From positions 1 to 24,823 of the forward strand of contig RGES01000006.1 in NCBI GenBank assembly GCA_009917805.1: a stretch of 24,823 bases of DNA. The letters run 5' to 3'. Of this stretch, positions 12,101 to 17,600 are shown piece after piece. Origin of the DNA: Verrucomicrobiota bacterium (GTDB taxonomy: Bacteria > Verrucomicrobiota > Verrucomicrobiia > Opitutales > UBA953). The notes under the pieces were generated by a model. That model had not been told where the DNA came from. It ran no database searches and saw nothing but the letters and a program-made list of their open reading frames with translations. The position numbers and the translations under genes are program-made. Each line of letters starts with the position of its first letter. Within the stretch, counting starts at the first letter, position 1.

Positions 12101-14571
12101 TCGGAATTGTTGACGGCGCCGCGGGTCTCGAACTGGATGCTGCCGCTGTTGAGCGTGACCGGAGCCGCGTCGTTGACGCGGTCGGCGAGGAAGGTGTCGG
12201 CCCAGTTGACGAGATAGAGCGTGCCCTTGTTGAGGGTGATCGCCGAGGTCGCGGTGAGGCGGCCGGCGTCCTGGAGCACGAGCTTCGCGCCGGTGACGAG
12301 CGTGGCGCCGGAATAATCGTTGGCGCTCTGGAGGTTCCAGTCGCCCGTGCCGGCCTTGTTGACGAAGATGTCGCCGGTGATCGTGCCGCTGAAGCTCGTG
12401 TTCGCGGTGGTCGCGATCGTCGCCTGGTTGGCCGAGGAATTCCCGACCGTCCCGCCGAGGAGCTCGGTCTGGCCGCCGCCGTTGGTGCTGTAGAGGGCCG
12501 CGACGAGCTGGGCGCCGCCGTTGAGGTTGAGCGTCGCGCCGGTGTTGACGGCGAGGTTGTAGCCCGGGAGGAGCGTGTTGGTCGCGTCGGCCTTCAGGTT
12601 CACCGTGCCCCCGTTCAGCATGAACGTGGCCTGGGTGAACTGCTGGCGGTTGAGGTTCAGGACGCCCGGCAGGGCCTTGTTGAGGGTGGCGGTGCCCATG
12701 AACCCGCTGTCGACCTCGAGCGTCTGGCCCGAGGCGACGTGCAGGTAGGCTTCGGTCGCGCCGAAGGTGACGATGGGGACGGAAAGGCGCGAGGTCGTGC
12801 CGGTGCCGTTGGCCAGGATGCCGCCGGCGGTGACCGTCAGCGTGGTCGGGTTGAGGCCGGAGAGGCCGCCGACGTTGACCGTGCCGGAGGCGCTGCTGGT
12901 GAGCGCGAGGGCGTTGATGGTCTGGTTGCCGGTCAGCGAGTTGGCGGTGCTGAACTGCGCCTTGAAGGTCGCGTTGGCGACCGCCGACAGGATGTTGGCG
13001 GCGGCGCTGTAGCCGGCGAACGACTGGAGGCCGAAGGCGTTCGTCGTCACCCCGTTGGTGTTGTAGGTGGCGAACTCGTTGCCGTTCGTCGTGATGCGCG
13101 CGAGCAGGCCGTTGGTCGCCGCGACGGCGCCGCCCGTGAGGGTCGGGGCGGTCGTGAAGAGCAGCTTGTTGGTCGTGGAGCCGAAGGTGCCGGTCAGGTT
13201 GAGCGTCGCGCCCGCGTTCTGCGTGAGCGAAGCGAAGGTGAGGGCCATGCCGCCCCCGGAACCGAGGTTGATCGTGCTTCCGCCGTTGCTGAGATAGAGG
13301 ATGCCGGTGGAGGTCTCGGTCGAACCGGCCGCCGCCGGAAGGAAGTTGACCGTGCCGCCGAGGAGCTGCAGGGGCTTGTTCGCCAGGCGGTTCGCGGTGT
13401 TGGTGCCGGTGTTGTCGAACGTCAGGATCGCGTTCTGGTAGACGTTGAGGTTGGTCGAGCCGCCGGCCGTGGCCGCGCCCTGGAAGACCGTCGTGCCGCG
13501 GAAGAGCTGCAGGGTCGAGTCGGCGACGGAATTCGCCGCGTTGAAGGTCAGCGTGCCCGTGGAATACTTGCGGAGCTCGGAGGAGCCGACGGCGGCGTTG
13601 ACGTTGTCGAGGATGCCGGTGAAGGCGACGTTGCCCGCGCCGTTGACCTGGAAGAAGGTGTTGCGGTTGGTCGAGCCGCTGGCGTTGTCGAACTTGACGT
13701 TGCCGAGGGTGAGCGTCGCGCCGGAGGCCGCGCCCACGCCGAAGAGCTTGTTGACGTTGTCCGCGCCGGGACGGGCGAACGCGAGGATGAGGTCGGCGGT
13801 GAGCGTGTTCGCGCCGGACAGCGACTGGACCGCGCCCTGGGTGTCGATCCCGTTGATCTGCGCCCAGTCGCCCGAACTGGTGAGCACGACCGGATTGGCG
13901 ACGGTGATGCCGCCTTGGAGCTGCAGGACCGAGGACTGGTTGTTCACCTCGATGACGCCGGAGGTGACGCTGACCGTCCCGGTCGCGCTGGTCGTGGCCG
14001 CCTGGCTGATGACGAAGCTCGTGCCGTCGGTGATCGAGGAGATGAACGTGCCGACCGGGATGTTGGCGGCCGCGATCATCATGCCCGGAGCGAGGCCCGT
14101 GGTGTTGCTGCCGGTGATCGTCGTGCTCGAGGCCGTGGTGACGGCGAGCGAGGCGGCGACGGTCGTCGAGGTGCCGAGCGCCGAGGCGAGGCCGGTCTTC
14201 ACGACGCCGCCCGCGACGATGAGGCGGCCGCTCCAGGAAGAGTTGGCCGCGTTGAGGAAGAGCGTGCCCTGGTCCTGCTTGCGCAGGGAAGCGAACTGGC
14301 CGGCGGCGGCGGCGAGGTCGAAGGCGTTGTCGAACTGCAGGGTCTTGCCGCCGACGACCTCGACCTGGCGGACGTTGGCGGTATTGGCGAGACGGAGCGC
14401 GCGGGTCCCGGTGAAGGTATGATCGGCCGTGGCGCGGAAGGCCGCGGTGCCCGTCGAAGGGCTGAGCACGACGATATTGGCGGCATTGCCGAGCTGACCG
14501 TCCGACGAGACGGAAAGGACGCCCTGCGTGACGGTGACGTTGCCCGTGAACGTGTTCGCGCCGGAGAGCAC
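103..14571 (-). CDS. Giant PATR-type surface protein, C-terminal part with PEP-CTERM signal
   Basis: This is the 3' part of the same giant gene (4,822 residues from a GTG at 14,571). The GTG is not a believable start. It is the Val in KIGAGTLVLSGANTFTG, in the middle of a PATR strand, and no signal peptide follows. The same frame is open upstream to a TGA at 14,661-14,659, and homology to the other macro-repeats begins at about 14,637 (QGLELSGV). The segment carries macro-repeats C2, C3 and C4, one inserted GIPVGT-type module near its start, a low-complexity C-terminal region, and a PEP-CTERM signal ending in RRRRKTQPKA. The stop is TGA at 103-105. The family role is an exported repeat protein whose tail would be processed by an exosortase; adhesion or matrix function is inferred. 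It can only be exported if joined in frame to the upstream part. Confidence 0.88.
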   Translation of the reverse strand: MLSGANTFTGNVTVTQGVLSVSSDGQLGNAANIVVLSPSTGTAAFRATADHTFTGTRALRLANTANVRQVEVVGGKTLQFDNAFDLAAAAGQFASLRKQDQGTLFLNAANSSWSGRLIVAGGVVKTGLASALGTSTTVAASLAVTTASSTTITGSNTTGLAPGMMIAAANIPVGTFISSITDGTSFVISQAATTSATGTVSVTSGVIEVNNQSSVLQLQGGITVANPVVLTSSGDWAQINGIDTQGAVQSLSGANTLTADLILAFARPGADNVNKLFGVGAASGATLTLGNVKFDNASGSTNRNTFFQVNGAGNVAFTGILDNVNAAVGSSELRKYSTGTLTFNAANSVADSTLQLFRGTTVFQGAATAGGSTNLNVYQNAILTFDNTGTNTANRLANKPLQLLGGTVNFLPAAAGSTETSTGILYLSNGGSTINLGSGGGMALTFASLTQNAGATLNLTGTFGSTTNKLLFTTAPTLTGGAVAATNGLLARITTNGNEFATYNTNGVTTNAFGLQSFAGYSAAANILSAVANATFKAQFSTANSLTGNQTINALALTSSASGTVNVGGLSGLNPTTLTVTAGGILANGTGTTSRLSVPIVTFGATEAYLHVASGQTLEVDSGFMGTATLNKALPGVLNLNRQQFTQATFMLNGGTVNLKADATNTLLPGYNLAVNTGATLNLNGGAQLVAALYSTNGGGQTELLGGTVGNSSANQATIATTANTSFSGTITGDIFVNKAGTGDWNLQSANDYSGATLVTGAKLVLQDAGRLTATSAITLNKGTLYLVNWADTFLADRVNDAAPVTLNSGSIQFETRGAVNNSETLGAVSLASGFNTIYPNWANNDVSPTVFTVASFTRPAGSSATVRFNNLGNLGQLGRTNFVVTAGMANTNDIIGPWAIIDREWASYGAYGVGGLNDPGFPGYSGRGLWSNPTGTDNVRFSIGATATYTLLSDVTAHTLNVNGGNNPSTSTLDFGGFTLRLQGGGLLFGTSNGNSNAVFQNGTLTAGVVGQPADLYVFHASYGTDARNVTLNTVIADNQAGSPLRLILTTGDGQTGSYRLELGGLNTYTGGTVMQPGNKQLAATGRLGTGGLDFDGTTFLQLAGGVIPSQAATVRGSTSVTLAGANTLTSLTFDNNGGTSPTLVPTGTLTLTTGITATSMNVNAAAASTIGAGNLDLNGAAAFPVSVGATLVNGKDLAPWQPGLIINAVIQNGGITKSGNGVLQLGGQSTFAGGVTVTAGALLIGADSSPTLGSLLAGPLGLGTLTMATGTRLGSSGAYSVANNVVFGDNGAGVGAHVFTGVNNLTLNGVTTLPATWNVEIVAPQMTLTIADATPSLSSDVINKSGLGTLIVGNYAGTLQATGGLVFAADGNARGTMETVAVGGNLVLSGDTAITVNRSGSAPFARNKLLQKADLTVPGNIMSVANLSGYGLEFTGATTLTGPAHFAVAAASASNVQPGLVLSGVVDDGANDYGLIKSGAGTLLLTGANTFGAPGRTISVLSGVVAAGSDGALGNAGNSVTLDVDGSSGVGFRAVDTFATSRTFVLNQPNNAFEVVAGKALTLNGSFTFASTSGILYKNDNGVLELAASNAASNWSNAAGGLIINAGAVRLSHSTAAGLATNKIVVNASIGAALQLAGGVTVANPVVVNNIANEVYRGGLNGDGHVLSVAGDNTLSGSVAMVYDGLIGAMAGSSLTLSGGIDNTGNRQIIFPVAGTVNLASAVSANAYELVKYGAGTLNITAAQTAQLGTNTGIIVHAGKVSFSGAGILSTATKAYALRPGSVLEVLDNGATPLNNRLGAAANIDFKGGALNIVGNANGTTLETLATPTFGRGFSVITVTAQAGQQANLVFSAAAGAQANAQNATTGPTAPSVLFRGTSLGTAAGAGIATIKDSAGFSFNGQTGATGATTKGLLPWALIDASATGQGTSFATGDAAAASATTAILRPLAAGEYSAANTIAANNNVLLTTGTTAAAANVAPNSLTIEGNAGLSLNAGVALNLSSGGILVRAGSVSALSGGLFNQTSGFSPLNVWTVGDLTISAPINGGNGVSNAAMVLIKAGAGTLTLAPTGTSLNGLAATGRNTLNGQHVLNGGTLKLGTGLVNVVAPNNYFALNGGTLDLNGNSQMVYGFFSDSVVAGAPGVVTSSAGTGHLLINNDNSARNFAGSIQGATKLTRSGLSNLSFYSDSTYTGATVINGGNILLRDGGALSATSAIAISYGAGLYMENASSANNANNRVNDAAPVTLRGGIVELRGRAQTATTEALGAVTLAEGASFINSVLGGTGINSADLSFGGLTRSANATVNFTASTAGLAGSSARIQFSSIGGTSTATTGGGLANGIIGGWATIGTSDFATYVPGLGIAPLGAAGAPAYASATTITGLAQATDNIKLGTGASSVANDLTINSLATSNVAVGTVTIAAGKTLTLASGGLLSFTATSWNLGASVNQGFLTSGGSELFFYVQTGNTTTPTINAVIKDGASALTLVKSGANTGTLAATNTYTGGTVVNQGTLNVAATGLIPLAADPTTGVRLNGGNLTAFAAGAIAAGNTVILNGSGSLYYFDNNTVAGLKFNNLGGTPTVRTFATNSSTGLGSRGVLTIGAGGIVATSENVTTTSYVEGRVDFGASANTIDVAPINVNGVTDVDPLRAGFALQAVVGSAGGLTKTGNGVLQLNAQSHFTGGLTIAAGGLRNGVTNAGSRLSRLTLAAGSRYDLYNLNTTWGSLAGSGDIFSSIASPNLQVGFDGTSSTFSGRIQRFNNALNPTLTKVGGGVLTLDAAQDGDASIGQIVVGGGTLRYAGAGKAFVGTALQTTSLVANTNGTLQLDNAGTNVANRLGLAAAGNLYIQGGKFVLGGNAGAATSETLANLNVQNGGGRIELTPDAAQALTLAVTTLSTANGHGTLVVGGLTGAASAAGVANLTITTVNLISGQGTGANGTTTMGLRHDILADASVSGLGTGFLVKDSVTNNYRALASSELNTAVATWASTQNAGLSSAQAIKASSTANSLTIGGAATLASGLDATVYGKFSPAGALLTQSMSGAAATLVLAGATGNINVGAFQSATVGTTPFIHVVDGGTLNINAAFGVGGTAGMVKADGGVLSLNGQAYFTGTAVVNGGTLSLNSGAANTLLVTQTASGSGMTLTNLTINGSSAVVDLKNNAQVVAALTSTNPLPGAGGTVTNSGGSVVVFTDSTQGAGATFAGQLTGNLAFTKSGANTQVLTGASTYVGETIVRGGTLQLRDGGTLASTAGLKLYYGTLNWDNFGLNAAASATPTRVAAANAVTLVGGSFTINGGGSSDTNVTLNAVTAQAGSNSISTLPYVNMGSTVTLTIGDLVRGASSHAGVNFIGYTTNNSSGANTLGGQGLTTNSNIFLSKVNGAAFTSSNLSNNLIGGWAVADGSTFATYNNTFGVVQMGMTYGSFTSTDFTGTDITSTVATGNYNYAGSGTTALTPTLTTGAKAANSWRIAQSGAATTVTLVAGTTLSFGVGIITNAGQAVTIGAVDSSNTLSGTGTDLYFFANQNTLAIQPKITGAAAVVVNGSATVSLRPQFASNDYAGGTYVNAGTLNLQAATGFVAIPGDLIINNGAVTLSTTTGQVAASANLFINGGGSFTLPNYASAATQTLASLTFTNDGGTANPTFSFGTPTALSTIVLSSANPITAVNDSYSTTPLLTGSSAGINGTLQFSNATPTITVNAGLGATGLILSALISDNAGMTGALIKAGAGTLALTSAESTFTKGVNLTAGSLMIGAASTGTAPTVTKGPLGTGTLTVGAGTTLLADGTARSLANALSVGGDFAFGGLVAGHSLTFTGATDLGATGRTITVTNPLVTATLGGAVTSTATGTALTKAGAGVLILSSAANSFNGAGVSVTGGILKYGVAAAIPTTSAITIAAGAGLDLNGFDFNPQTQSLTGAGFVTNSAAATSTLLVAGTSATDVTTTGDTTFGVALADNNALNAASKLAVTKGGLGTLTFTNTTSVNAGPVLVVAGTVNGAGTNTFSPNATIQLGNASTATAATPTATLDVLSFDQTIGGLATGTNTAGSSAIVRIGAGRTLTTTATNTLGANVSATDVSKVFFTDGGTLVANGATFQVGGATGGTNASTLTVDMTALASFTVNAGAAGIFRLGELTSGTNGGTATMILSPANTINANLIGLGDISNGTAVQTLKLGAGTNVLNANTITIGGAPVSGNRGSGVLVFNGGTGSVKVRSLTDAVNGRANLNMAFLGGATGSSITANFDVTGHSADLRFDVMQLAQRTGTAAGAATATFAFDTGTLDANDLLLGYKSTTGNSSTATMTLGGTGASTFNSATNALRIGVNAGTTSTATGTLNISGGTVTVAGNAGTAIRLGDASAVGGTAAGTLNLTGGTVTVTGDIVRGATTGTSTAVLTLDGATLDLSGNDIGGNGSATGNLTTTTFASGTLKNVGQINNGAGLTKTGTGTLTLTGASSYTGVTTVSAGKLAVSSFGDGVSASALGLAALVPANLVLATGTTLGYVGAGETSARGFTLSSGATLEAAGTGALTLSSAAKIAFANSTATRSLTLDGTSVAANSFGADLSVGGTLDADKINQLVKNGVGTWIIANGATLKSTATLDVNAGLLGLAAGVMPASGSVVLATGTTLRFESGNTEDLSGRIHLDNGAGNSPGTLTAGNAALLGGSIFEWQVQDVNNVAKYDHFDVTGTLDLSGASSSNRIVFKVVSLLGAGDGTTLGNPLNFDAAFGAAPADQRIKTFNLGIVGSVNLGANANINDVFSFDVSQFTYSDGSASSAGLWSISWDAGNHLITVTAVPEPSTYGFGLGALALAAAAIRRRRKTQPKA
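106..198 (-). other. PEP-CTERM sorting signal
   Basis: The last 31 residues are VPEPST (198-181), then a hydrophobic stretch YGFGLGALALAAAAI (180-136), then RRRRK (135-121) and TQPKA before the stop. This is the three-part layout of PEP-CTERM signals, which are recognised by exosortase in Gram-negative bacteria that make extracellular polymers. It implies the host genome encodes an exosortase; none is in the window. Confidence 0.92.
199..3059 (-). other. C-terminal low-complexity beta region and pre-anchor domain
   Basis: After C4 the protein changes style: fewer aromatic residues and many Thr/Ala/Gly strands, for example FDQTIGGLATGTNTAGSSAI and TITIGGAPVSGNRGSGVLVF (about 1,960-2,050). A classic PATR strand, KTGTGTLTLTGASSYTGVTT, lies near 1,200-1,260. 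A third GETT motif (VGAGETSARGFTLSSG) is near 1,040-1,085. The last ~150 residues (about 199-660) are LDNGAGNSPGTLTAGNAALL, SIFEWQVQDVNN, FDVTGTLDLSGAS and WSISWDAGNHLITVTA. This is the closing domain usual before PEP-CTERM signals in such proteins. No function beyond structure can be assigned. Confidence 0.7.
1335..1720 (-). repeat. Short GGTVTV tandem strands
   Basis: Four successive strands share one pattern about 25-45 residues apart: SSTATMTLGGTGASTFNS, then TATGTLNISGGTVTVAGN, then TAAGTLNLTGGTVTVTGD, then TSTAVLTLDGATLDLSGN. They are preceded by LRIG or RLGD turns. They look like successive rungs of a beta solenoid, shorter in pitch than the PATR strands elsewhere. Confidence 0.6.
3060..6349 (-). 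repeat. Macro-repeat C4 (modules A4 and B4), shortest and most diverged
   Basis: Opens after FSSIASPNLQVGFDG with TKVGGGVLTLDAAQDG. Module A4 (about 5,624-6,082) has NVANRLGLAAAGNLYIQGG, TSETLANLNVQNGGG and RHDILADASVSGLGTGF. Module B4 (about 4,265-4,752) has TRVAAANAVTLVGGSF, GDLVRGASSHAGVNFIG and NLIGGWAVADGSTFATYNN. The link strand VDLKNNAQVVAALTSTN lies near 5,060-5,110. KAGAGTLALTSAESTFTKG is near 3,345-3,410, followed by GPLGTGTLTVGAGTTLLADG. Landmarks are only about 3.1 kb from those of C3, so this cycle has lost strands. It ends with LTFTGATDLGATGRTITV. Confidence 0.72.
6350..10271 (-). repeat. Macro-repeat C3 (modules A3 and B3, no inserts)
   Basis: Opens with LEFTGATTLTGPAHFAV, then GLVLSGVVDDG, KSGAGTLLLTGANTFG and SDGALGNAGN. 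Module A3 (about 8,725-9,190) has LNNRLGAAANIDFKGG, TLETLATPTFG and LLPWALIDASATGQGTSFAT. Module B3 (about 7,390-7,866) has NNRVNDAAPVTLRGG, TEALGAVTLAEG, GLTRSANATVNFTAS and IIGGWATIGTSDFATYVPG. The link strand LDLNGNSQMVYGFFSDS lies near 8,165-8,215, and KTGNGVLQLNAQSHFTGG near 6,515-6,580. No GIPAGT-type module interrupts it, which makes it the reference 'empty' copy for the inserts in C1 and C2. Confidence 0.8.
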
Positions 14572-14637
14572 GAGCGTGCCGGCGCCGATCTTGTTGAAGC
14601 CCGTGCCGGAGAGGACGCCGGAGAGCTCGAGCCCCTG
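10272..14637 (-). repeat. Macro-repeat C2 (modules A2 and B2, insert 7)
   Basis: Opens with QGLELSGVLSG, KIGAGTLVLSGANTFTG and DGQLGNAAN. Module A2 (about 13,001-13,408) has NTANRLANKPLQLLGG, STETS, LTFASLTQNAGATLNLTG and NEFATYNTNGV. Module B2 (about 11,744-12,185) has DRVNDAAPVTLNSG, SETLGAVSLASG, SFTRPAGSSATVRF and GPWAIIDREWASYGAYG. The link strand LNLNGGAQLVAALYSTNG lies near 12,480-12,540, and KSGNGVLQLGGQSTFAGG near 10,860-10,925. Homologous landmarks are about 4.9-5.05 kb from C1 and about 4.2-4.4 kb from C3. It ends at NLSGYG, the equivalent of NNNGYG at the end of C1. Confidence 0.8.
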
Positions 14638-17600
14638 CGCCGTAGCCGTTGTTGTTCGTCAGGGTGAGGCCGAGGCCGAGGTTCGCGATGCTCGTGGTGG
14701 CGAGGACCTTGTTGGCGGCCTGCGGGCCGGGGATCGTGCCGCCCGCGCGACCGATGGTGAGGTTCGGGACGATGCCGGCGTCGAAGACGACGTTGCCGAG
14801 CGCCAAGGTCTCGGGCGCCATGGTGCCGTTGCCGTCGCTCAGCAGCGACAGCGCGGTCGGCAGGCCGAGGGCGGTGGCGTTGAAGTCGCCCGTGTAACCG
14901 GTCGCGTTGAAGATGAGGCGGCCGAGGCCCGTGCGGTTGAAGCCCGTGATGCTCGCGATGTTCGGGATCTTGCCAAGCAAGGCCACGGTCAGCCAAGGGC
15001 TGTTGATCTGGACGGTGGTCGCGCCCGTCGCCAGCCCGTTGAGCGTGCTGTTGAGCGTCAGCGTGCGCATCGTGCCGCTGCCGGTGTTGTCGAAGATCGG
15101 CGTACCCGCGAAGGTGAGGGTATTGCCGACGATGCGGTCGGCGTTGTTGACCAGGAGCGTGGTCCCCGCCGCCATCGTGACCCCGGCGCCGCCGAGCGGA
15201 CTGCCGGTGAAGCCGACGCCGCCCTGGTTGGGCGTGCTGTTCGCGCCGAGGACGATCCCGCCGGCCTGGACGTCCAGGCCGCCGGCGAACTCGTTCGCGC
15301 CGGAAAGCTGGAGGAGGCCCGCGCCCGTCTTGACGACCGCGACGTTCACGCCGGTCAGGACCGAGGTGATGTTGAGCGTCGGCAGGAGGTCCGTGTAGGC
15401 CTTCGCCGTGCCCGGGATCACCAAGGCGCCGATCGAGAGCGTGTTGGTGCCGGTGGCGAGGATCACGCGGCCGGCGTCGAGGTTGGAGACGATCGTGGCG
15501 TTGCTGGAGGTCGCGGTGATCGGGGTCAGGCTGGTGAAGGTCAGCACGCTTCCCGCGCCGACGCCGAGGTAGGACAGCTTCGTGGCGCCGTATTCGCCGC
15601 CGACGTTGTTGAACGTGACCGACTTCAGCGTGTTCGTGAGATTGTCCGCATATTGCAGGCGACCGGAACCGTTGATGACCACGTCCGTGTTCGCATGGAT
15701 CGAGCCCGAGGCGTTCGCGTTGACGACGGCGAAGTTATTTCCGCCGAGACCGCCGTTGATCGTGAGGGTGCCGGCCGGGAGGACGGCCGTGCCCGCGACC
15801 GTCGGATCGAGGTTGAGCGTGCCTTGGTTGACGACGGCGCCGCCGGTGAAGGTGTTGACGGCGGTCAGGTCGAGCGCGCCCGTGCCGGACTTGACCAGAC
15901 TGACGGAGTTGCCCAGCCCGTTGTCCGCGATGACCGCGTTGACGACCACGTCGCTGACGCCGACCGTGAAGGCGATGCCGCTGGCCGCCGTGGCGGTGGC
16001 GGGCTTGCTGAGCGTCAGCTGCGTGGCGCTGTCGACGGAAAGGACGTAGGTGCCGACGGGGAGGCCCGTGCCGGAGATCGGCATGCCCGGGAAGACGCCC
16101 GCCGTGGTGCCGCCGCCGGTGATCGTGACGACCGCGGAGCCCGAGGTGGTCGCGCCGTTGGCGTAGGAACCGCCGGTAATCGTCTGGCCGGTCGTGGTCG
16201 CCAGCGCGTTGGCGCTGAGCGTGACCTGATTATAGCCGTCGACGGAGAGGATCGTCACGCCCGAGGCCGCGATGTTCGCGCCGCTGGTGACGGTCATGCC
16301 CGGATAGAGGCCGACCGTGGTCAGGCCGGTGACGACGGGGGAGCCGGTGGTGAAGGCGGCGCTTCCCCAGGAAGGCGAACCCGCCGCGGCGTTATAGATG
16401 ACGAGCTCGTTCGTGCCCGAGGTGGCGGCGCCGCCGGCGGTCAGCACGCCGCGCGCGGCGACGGTGCCGATGTTCGAAGCGAAACCCTGGTCGTTGCTGC
16501 GCAGGAGGCCGCCCAGTTCGAGGTTGAGGACCGTGTTCGTCGCGGCGAAGGCGATATTGTTGGCCGAACGACCGGCCAGACGGAGGACCGCGGAGGTCGT
16601 GTTCGCCGCCAAGGTGGTCGTCGTATCGGTCTGGACAGGGACCTGGGTAAGCTTGCCCGCGCCGAAGTCCGGATCGTAACCGACGAAGCCGCCGGTGCCG
16701 ACGATGCCGACGCCCAGCCCGGTGTTGTAGGCGAGGTAGTCGGTGGAGTTATAGATCGCCCAGGCGCCCAGCATTCCGCGGTTCACGGTCGCCGGAGCGG
16801 ACGTGAAGTAAAGGTGGGTGGCGTTGCCGGGGAGGCCTTGGTTGTTGCCGGTGAGATTGAACGTCGTCCCGGCCGAACGCGTGAGCGAAGCGACTGTGAG
16901 GTCGGTCGACCAGAACGTGCCGCCCGCATGCGAGAGGGTGATGTTATTGTCGCCTTGCGCGAGGGTGAGCGCACCGATGGTCTCGGTCGCGGCCTGATAG
17001 TAGAGCCCTTGGAGCGTCAGGCTGCCGCCGCGCATCGTGATCGGCGCCGCGTCAGGCAGGCGGTCGTTGTTCTGGATGCGGAAGTTGCTGTTGTTGTCGA
17101 TCGCCAGCGTGGCGTAGTTCAGCGTGAGCGCGGACGTGCCCGTCAGGGCACCGTCGTCGCGCAAGGTAAGCGTGCCGCCGAGGAGATGGGTCGCTCCGCC
17201 GTAGGTCTGGGCGCTGCCGAACTCGAGCGTGTAGCCGCCGAAACGGGTGAAGCTCAGGTTGCCGCCCGTGAGGGAGCCCATGAACGTCTGGTTCGCGCCG
17301 GCCGTGTTGATCACGAGGTTCGCCGCCGAGGCGCCGGTGTTCGTGATGGTCCCGCCGCCGCCCGACGCGGTGCCGAGGGAGATCAGGCGGCCGAAAAGCT
17401 GCGTCGTCCCGTTGAGGTCGAGCGTGCCGTTGCGTTCGACGTTGAGGAGATTGGAGCCGCCGGCCCAGAGCGTGTTGTCGCCGGCGCCCAGCTTGAGCGT
17501 GCCGCCGAGGATGGTCGTCTGGCCGCCGAAGTACTGCTTGCGCGAGACGAGAAGCGTGCCCGCGCCCTGCTTGGTGACGTCGGAATTGGAGACCACCGCG

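Noticed and set aside
14631..14643. Programmed ribosomal frameshift at the GGGG run near 14,632-14,635
   Set aside because: No recognised slippery heptamer, hairpin arrangement or family precedent seen; the missing block at the same point favours a deletion or assembly error.
4543..14667. Plus-strand open frame of 3,374 codons
   Set aside because: Arg/Glu/Asp/Ala/Gly/Val-rich translation with no domain pattern, fully opposite a well-supported gene, and explained by G/C-rich third codon positions.
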